Below, in pieces: positions 41,441 through 44,849 of a stretch of 44,849 nt of DNA. Source of the DNA: Terriglobia bacterium (GTDB taxonomy: Bacteria > Acidobacteriota > Terriglobia > Bryobacterales > Bryobacteraceae). The notes below the pieces were generated by a model, which saw only the letters and a program-made list of their open reading frames with translations, searched no databases and was not told the origin of the DNA. The position numbers and the translations under genes were made by a program. Numbering within the stretch: position 1 is the first letter of the stretch; every line of letters starts with the position of its first letter. The stretch covers positions 1-44,849 of the forward strand of contig JAIQFL010000048.1 in NCBI GenBank assembly GCA_020073365.1, in the 5' to 3' direction.

Positions 41441-42388
41441 TCAAGCCGGCACGGCTTCGAAGACCAGGCGCAAGAACGCGCGCGGCTGGTACTCGATGCG
41501 CACCGGCACGATGGAACCGGGCGTGTCCTCCATGGATAAAAGAAAAGTCGTTTGGCGGCCCGTAAGGCGGTTTTGGATTTTGCCGTGCACCGTCAGGAAC
41601 CGGTCAGCCTTGGCTCCGGGCTTACGCTGCGGCGCATCCAGTTCCAGCAGATACTCCTGCTCGGCGTAAACATACCGGCCGGCCGCATGAGGCGCGCGTA
41701 GACTCAACAGCGTCGCCAACTCCAGAAGGAACGTAGGCGGAATCTGGTTTTGAATGCCGGGCCAGGATGTCTCACGCCAGGTCACGTTGCCCTGAAACGT
41801 GGACTGCGCCGCCTCGATGAGGCGCTGGTCGGACCAGTTGGCGCTGGAAGGCAGATCGAAGTGGGTGATGGCGCTGCGGCTGTGGCCGGTGGTATTGCGC
41901 CCGCTCACCGCGCTGTAGAGACTGCGGCCCGAGGCCGGCGTGGCGATCGACCGTTTCGCGTGTTCCAGGCTCTCCTCAGGTGAAGAAGTAAGCACACCGA
42001 AGTAAGTTACTTCCGCGGGGCTCGACGCAGAGTCTCGAACTATTTCCCGAATCCAACCCAGCCGGTTCAGTCCGTGGGCGCGGCTTGGATCGGAGCCCGC
42101 CGCGAAGAACAGCGTCTTCCGGGTGGATACGCCGTCCCTGGTCTCCTCTACGGAAGCCTGGCCCCCTCCCACTCCGCTGCGCCGGAAGATGGTGATCCCC
42201 AGGAGCAAGATGGCCGCATCGGCCCGATACCGCCGGACCTGGATTCGCGGTGTCGTGGCGCTCTGGCCGGATTCGGGCTGGGGCGGGGAAGCCGGCTCGG
42301 CGGCTGACGCGCGCCCACCGGCTAGCCCGGGGCTCGCCAGAATCGCCAATAGCAAACCCATGAATCCACGCCTGGGATATTCTTTCAT
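41441..42388 (-). CDS. Exported protein of unknown function
   Basis: A 315-residue protein not recognised. It opens with a basic patch and helix (KEYPRRGFMGLLLAILASPGLAGG) that looks like a signal peptide. The mature part has a Pro/Gln/Ser linker (EPASPPQPESGQSA), then an alpha/beta region with IQVRRYRADAAILLLGITIF, a possible beta-sandwich, and WRETSWPGIQNQIPPTFLLE. No catalytic motif is visible. It is convergent with the TadG-like gene; 78 bases separate the ends and contain AAAAACGCGGATGAACGCCG, which I have seen as filler sequence in similar genomes. A role linked to the Tad group is only possible by position. Confidence 0.7.
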   Translation of the reverse strand: MKEYPRRGFMGLLLAILASPGLAGGRASAAEPASPPQPESGQSATTPRIQVRRYRADAAILLLGITIFRRSGVGGGQASVEETRDGVSTRKTLFFAAGSDPSRAHGLNRLGWIREIVRDSASSPAEVTYFGVLTSSPEESLEHAKRSIATPASGRSLYSAVSGRNTTGHSRSAITHFDLPSSANWSDQRLIEAAQSTFQGNVTWRETSWPGIQNQIPPTFLLELATLLSLRAPHAAGRYVYAEQEYLLELDAPQRKPGAKADRFLTVHGKIQNRLTGRQTTFLLSMEDTPGSIVPVRIEYQPRAFLRLVFEAVPA

Positions 42389-43054
42389 CGGCCGCGTCGG
42401 GTCCCCACCCCCGACTACTACCAGTATATGGCCCGCACCGGCGGCTGGTGGGACGGGCTGCATGAGTCGTGGGGGAGCCAATCCTGGCTTGCAGCCGCCT
42501 TTCAGGCGGCCACATCCGATCCAAGCCGGCTAAAAGCGAACCGCCCGTGGTGCGGGGCCATACGGGAGAGGAACTTGGCGCTCATGCGGCCGTTCGTGGC
42601 AGACTTGATATGAGCACAGGTAGCGGAAGTAGGCCGATCCGTCAGTGGTGCTGTTAAACCCGTCTAAAAGCGTGGTCCCAAGTTCCGTGCGCCAAACAGA
42701 TGGAGGGGAGCTACGTACCGAGCCCCGTGAAGCGGAAGGAAATCCGCAAAGGAACGGCGGCGGCACCTGTCCCGCCGCGGTGGCCTGCCACGGATCGGTG
42801 GTCCGATCGATTGTTTTCAACCACTTCCGCTTTTTCCATGGTCACGATCGTGGCCACGGAGAGGTTGCCCTGAACCCAACACAGGCAAGAATGCCCGTGC
42901 CACTTTATCGGGCGAATGTGGTATAGTACGACACAACTGCCCGACACCGAATCCTGTTCGGACGGCTCGGATTTGCATCCGATCCAAAGTCCGGGACGCC
43001 TTGCCGGAGAGAGGAAATCGCCAGCATGCAAAAAGTGCTGGTCGCCGGCAACAC
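42389..43054. other. Gene-poor region with palindromes
   Basis: No coding frame here resembles a protein family. A hairpin GCCGCCT/AGGCGGC (42494-42510) and an 18-base near-palindrome centred at 42847 (TGGTCACG, ATCGTGGCCA) occur. TATAGT at 42921-42926 may be a -10 for the downstream gene. A minus-strand frame at 42530-42820 codes for a 96-residue peptide without recognisable features. The first part could hold remnants of an older gene, but I see none. Confidence 0.55.
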
Positions 43055-43058
43055 TTGA
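43026..43058 (+). CDS. Possible ten-residue upstream peptide coupled to the radical SAM gene
   Basis: ATG 43026 opens a short frame M-Q-K-V-L-V-A-G-N-T that stops at TGA 43056-43058, overlapping the TTG start of the next gene (TTGA). A purine-rich GGAGAGAGGAAA lies just upstream. The arrangement would allow translational coupling; it may be accidental. Confidence 0.35.
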   Translation: MQKVLVAGNT

Positions 43059-44629
43059 AAATCCTTTTATATAACCCAGATAACGGGGTGACGCAGAATT
43101 TCATGCCTCACCTCTGGATGTTTCTCTTGCAGTCTCTCACGCCTCCCGGCCACCAGGTGGTCCTGATCGACGGCAACACGCAGCCGATGAGCGACCCCGA
43201 GCTGGTGGAGTTCGCCCTCCGGTCCGAAATCGGGCTGGTGGGGATCGGCGCCATGACCCGCATGATCGCCAAAGCGTACCGGGTGGCCGACGCCCTGCGC
43301 GCCGCCGGTATTCGGGTGGTGATGGGCGGACCGCACGTGACCGAGGTGCCCGGCGAGGCGTTGGGGCGTGATGGCGGCCCGCGCCATGCCGACGCCATCG
43401 CACTGGGTGAAGCGGATGAGACTTGGCCGCGCATCGTGGCAGATGCGGCTCGTGGCGAATTGAAGGAAGTCTACACCCCTGTGGATGCCTTCGGCCAGGA
43501 ACGCAAGCCCAGCCTGCAGGACTACCCCGCCATTCCCTGGCAGTCGCTGGACATGGCGCAGTTCAACCGCATTCCCGGTTTCTTCCGGCCCATCATGGAA
43601 CACTTTAAGTATAGCTGGGAAACCTTTCATATTATTCCAATTGAATCCGGGCGAGGCTGCCCCTACGGGTGCGAATTCTGTACTGTCACGGGGTTTTTCG
43701 GCGATTCCATCCGCTTCCGCTCGAACCAGAGCATAGTGGATGAGATGTTGCGGCTGAAAGCGCGCGCCCGCGCCAGCCGCGGGCAGATCGCCGTGTTCTT
43801 CGTGGATGACAACTTCGCCATCAATGTGAAGCGCACCAAGTCACTGTTGCGGGATATCATTGCGGCAGGAGCCCAGCTCTCCTGGGTGGCACAGATCAGC
43901 GCCAACCTGCTGCGGGATGAGGAGCTGATCGATCTGATCGCGGAATCCGGCGGCAAGTGGATCTTCATCGGGATGGAGTCGCTCGATCCGGCGAACCTAG
44001 CCAGCGTCAAGAAGAGCTTTAACAAACCCGGCGAATATGCCGGTGTCCTCGAGAGTTTGGCGCGGCGCAACGTCTACGCGATCACCTCTTTCATCTTCGG
44101 CCTGGACCACGACAAGCCGGGAGTTGCGGAGCGGACGCTGGCCGAGGTCCGCAAGTGGCCGCCGGTGCTGCCCGTCTTCGGCCAGATCACGCCGTTCCCC
44201 GCCACGCCTTTGTACGACCGCCTGTCGAAGGAAGGCCGGCTGACGCGGCCGAAACACTGGCTTGAGTTCGCGCCGTTCCACATGGCCCACACACCGCTGA
44301 ACATGACCATTTCCGAGGTGCAGGACGAAGTCCGCTACGCCTGGACCCATTCCTACAGCCCGGCCGCAACCGAGAAAGCGCTGGATTCCATCGCCGATGA
44401 ACCGGTGCCCTACAAGATCAACCACCTGGCGTCGCGCCTATTCTTCCGCGGCATCTATTTCCCGCACCATGGCGCATGGGGCTGGTTGAAGCTGATCGCG
44501 CAAAACCGGCACTCCATCTACCGCATTGTGCGCGAATCGTTCACGCAATGGCATGGGACCCCTGACGCTGCCAGGCAGCGTCGACCCGCTGCCGAGGGCC
44601 AGATGGAGGCCGAAGCAGGCGGGGATTAG
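43055..44629 (+). CDS. B12-binding-domain radical SAM enzyme
   Basis: A 524-residue protein. An N-terminal cobalamin-binding-like domain (about 1-140; VVLIDGNTQPMS, GLVGIGAMTRM, VVMGGPHVTEVPGEAL) precedes a radical SAM core. The [4Fe-4S] motif CxxxCxxC is in SGRGCPYGCEFCTVTGFFG, and other core strands include IAVFFVDDNFAINVKR, KWIFIGMESLDPANL and ITSFIFGLDHDKPG. Substrate is unknown; related proteins methylate unactivated carbons or act on lipids and pigments. TTG 43055 gives the usual start LKILLYNPDNG, while the frame open from 43001 adds unrelated residues. It lacks a ribosome-binding site of its own, which makes coupling to the short upstream frame plausible. Confidence 0.9.
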   Translation: MKILLYNPDNGVTQNFMPHLWMFLLQSLTPPGHQVVLIDGNTQPMSDPELVEFALRSEIGLVGIGAMTRMIAKAYRVADALRAAGIRVVMGGPHVTEVPGEALGRDGGPRHADAIALGEADETWPRIVADAARGELKEVYTPVDAFGQERKPSLQDYPAIPWQSLDMAQFNRIPGFFRPIMEHFKYSWETFHIIPIESGRGCPYGCEFCTVTGFFGDSIRFRSNQSIVDEMLRLKARARASRGQIAVFFVDDNFAINVKRTKSLLRDIIAAGAQLSWVAQISANLLRDEELIDLIAESGGKWIFIGMESLDPANLASVKKSFNKPGEYAGVLESLARRNVYAITSFIFGLDHDKPGVAERTLAEVRKWPPVLPVFGQITPFPATPLYDRLSKEGRLTRPKHWLEFAPFHMAHTPLNMTISEVQDEVRYAWTHSYSPAATEKALDSIADEPVPYKINHLASRLFFRGIYFPHHGAWGWLKLIAQNRHSIYRIVRESFTQWHGTPDAARQRRPAAEGQMEAEAGGD

Positions 44630-44681
44630 GACGTGAGTCTGGGCCCGAAATAGGCGATGGGGGAAACGGAGGGGGTTCTGT

Positions 44682-44699
44682 TCCGGGGGCAACCCCGGA
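44682..44699 (+). terminator. Hairpin after the radical SAM gene
   Basis: TCCGGGG, loop GCAA and CCCCGGA form a 7-bp stem 52 bases after the stop. It lacks a U-tract but is the only strong hairpin before the next gene. Confidence 0.45.
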
Positions 44700-44782
44700 C
44701 CGCCAGGGCGCACCCGCACCGTGACAGGGACTGCCGCCTGGCGTAGTCGAGAGGTAAAGGCTCTCAACAGGGGACCCAGCCG

Positions 44783-44849
44783 ATGAACATCACCCTCAGT
44801 ACAGAACTACAAGAGCGCATTGCCGAGAAGGTCGAGCGTGGCGACGTTG
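44783..44849 (+). CDS. ParD-like antitoxin, partial at window edge
   Basis: ATG 44783 opens 22 codons to the window end: MNITLSTELQERIAEKVERG then DV. The form 'M-N-x-x-L-[ST]-x-E-L-x-x-x-I/V-x-x-K-V-x-x-G' is the ribbon-helix-helix start of ParD antitoxins. A RelE/ParE-type toxin would be expected directly downstream, outside the window. The call rests on 22 residues. Confidence 0.5.
   Translation, partial: MNITLSTELQERIAEKVERGDV

Noticed and set aside
42530..42820. 96-residue minus-strand frame in the gene-poor region
   Set aside because: No signal, motif or ribosome-binding site; the residues are not recognisable and the frame could be open by chance in GC-rich DNA.
44740..44782. tRNA-like stretch with GTAGTCGAGAGG
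   Set aside because: No acceptor stem, anticodon arm or T-loop sequence could be built around it.
1..44849. CRISPR array, rRNA genes or prophage
   Set aside because: No regularly spaced direct repeats, rRNA signatures or phage structural genes were seen.

Overview
The window looks like a chromosome segment of a GC-rich Acidobacteriota bacterium, most likely the Bryobacterales (Candidatus Solibacter group). The indications are a VWFA-related protein of the type described from Acidobacteria (29529-30497), a long secreted protein ending in the 'NAASF...GAIRGVNLA'-like C-terminal domain common in Solibacter (33214-36195), a DUF5818-type small secreted protein, a beta-propeller histidine kinase and many secreted or envelope proteins. 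The assignment rests on family recognition and not on a search.

Layout. 1-171: start of a transposase gene cut by the window edge. 359-5130: a tight plus-strand operon of mazG, a GNAT acyltransferase, a MenC/N-succinylamino-acid racemase-like enolase, an MFS exporter and a pteridine-reductase-like SDR. 5282-8499: a CHASE2 membrane histidine kinase and its NtrC-type sigma-54 response regulator. 8626-18837: an exopolysaccharide locus holding a CpsB-type PHP phosphatase, a minus-strand trio (TPR membrane protein, O-antigen ligase/Wzy-like protein, membrane J-domain protein), Wza- and Wzc-like proteins and a WecA-like initiating transferase. Between wzc and wecA lies decayed DNA that I read as a broken Wzx flippase followed by a broken transposase. 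18750-20978: a FHA-GAF-PP2C phosphatase and a Fur-family regulator.

21250-29105, all minus strand: a secreted BNR-repeat protein, an M1-type metallopeptidase, an HDOD protein, and a NarL-type regulator with its propeller histidine kinase. 29106-30497: a glyoxalase-fold gene fragment and the VWFA protein. 30697-32555: ComF (with a damaged or unusual 5' end), an HNH endonuclease and the DUF5818-like protein. 32771-36195: a peroxiredoxin and a large secreted HExxH protein. 36460-37059: a HigBA-type toxin-antitoxin pair whose toxin carries an in-frame TAG at codon 11. 37299-38516: a Tat-exported Gfo/Idh/MocA oxidoreductase. 38713-41363: three TadE/TadG-like pseudopilin genes. The window ends with an unknown exported protein, a 666-base gene-poor stretch, a B12-binding radical SAM enzyme and the first 22 codons of a ParD-like antitoxin.

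How the parts fit. The CHASE2 kinase/sigma-54 regulator pair and the CpsB phosphatase flank the export/polymerisation genes, so they probably control envelope polysaccharide synthesis, with CpsB removing phosphate from the tyrosine-rich tail of Wzc. Recurrent intergenic palindromes, two nearly identical REP-like elements, and -10-like hexamers unusually close to several start codons are the most notable non-coding signals. I found no rRNA, convincing tRNA, CRISPR array or phage. The strongest candidates for follow-up are the GNAT/racemase pair, the decayed flippase, the nonsense-bearing HigB, the J-domain protein in the polysaccharide operon and the possible leaderless start sites.
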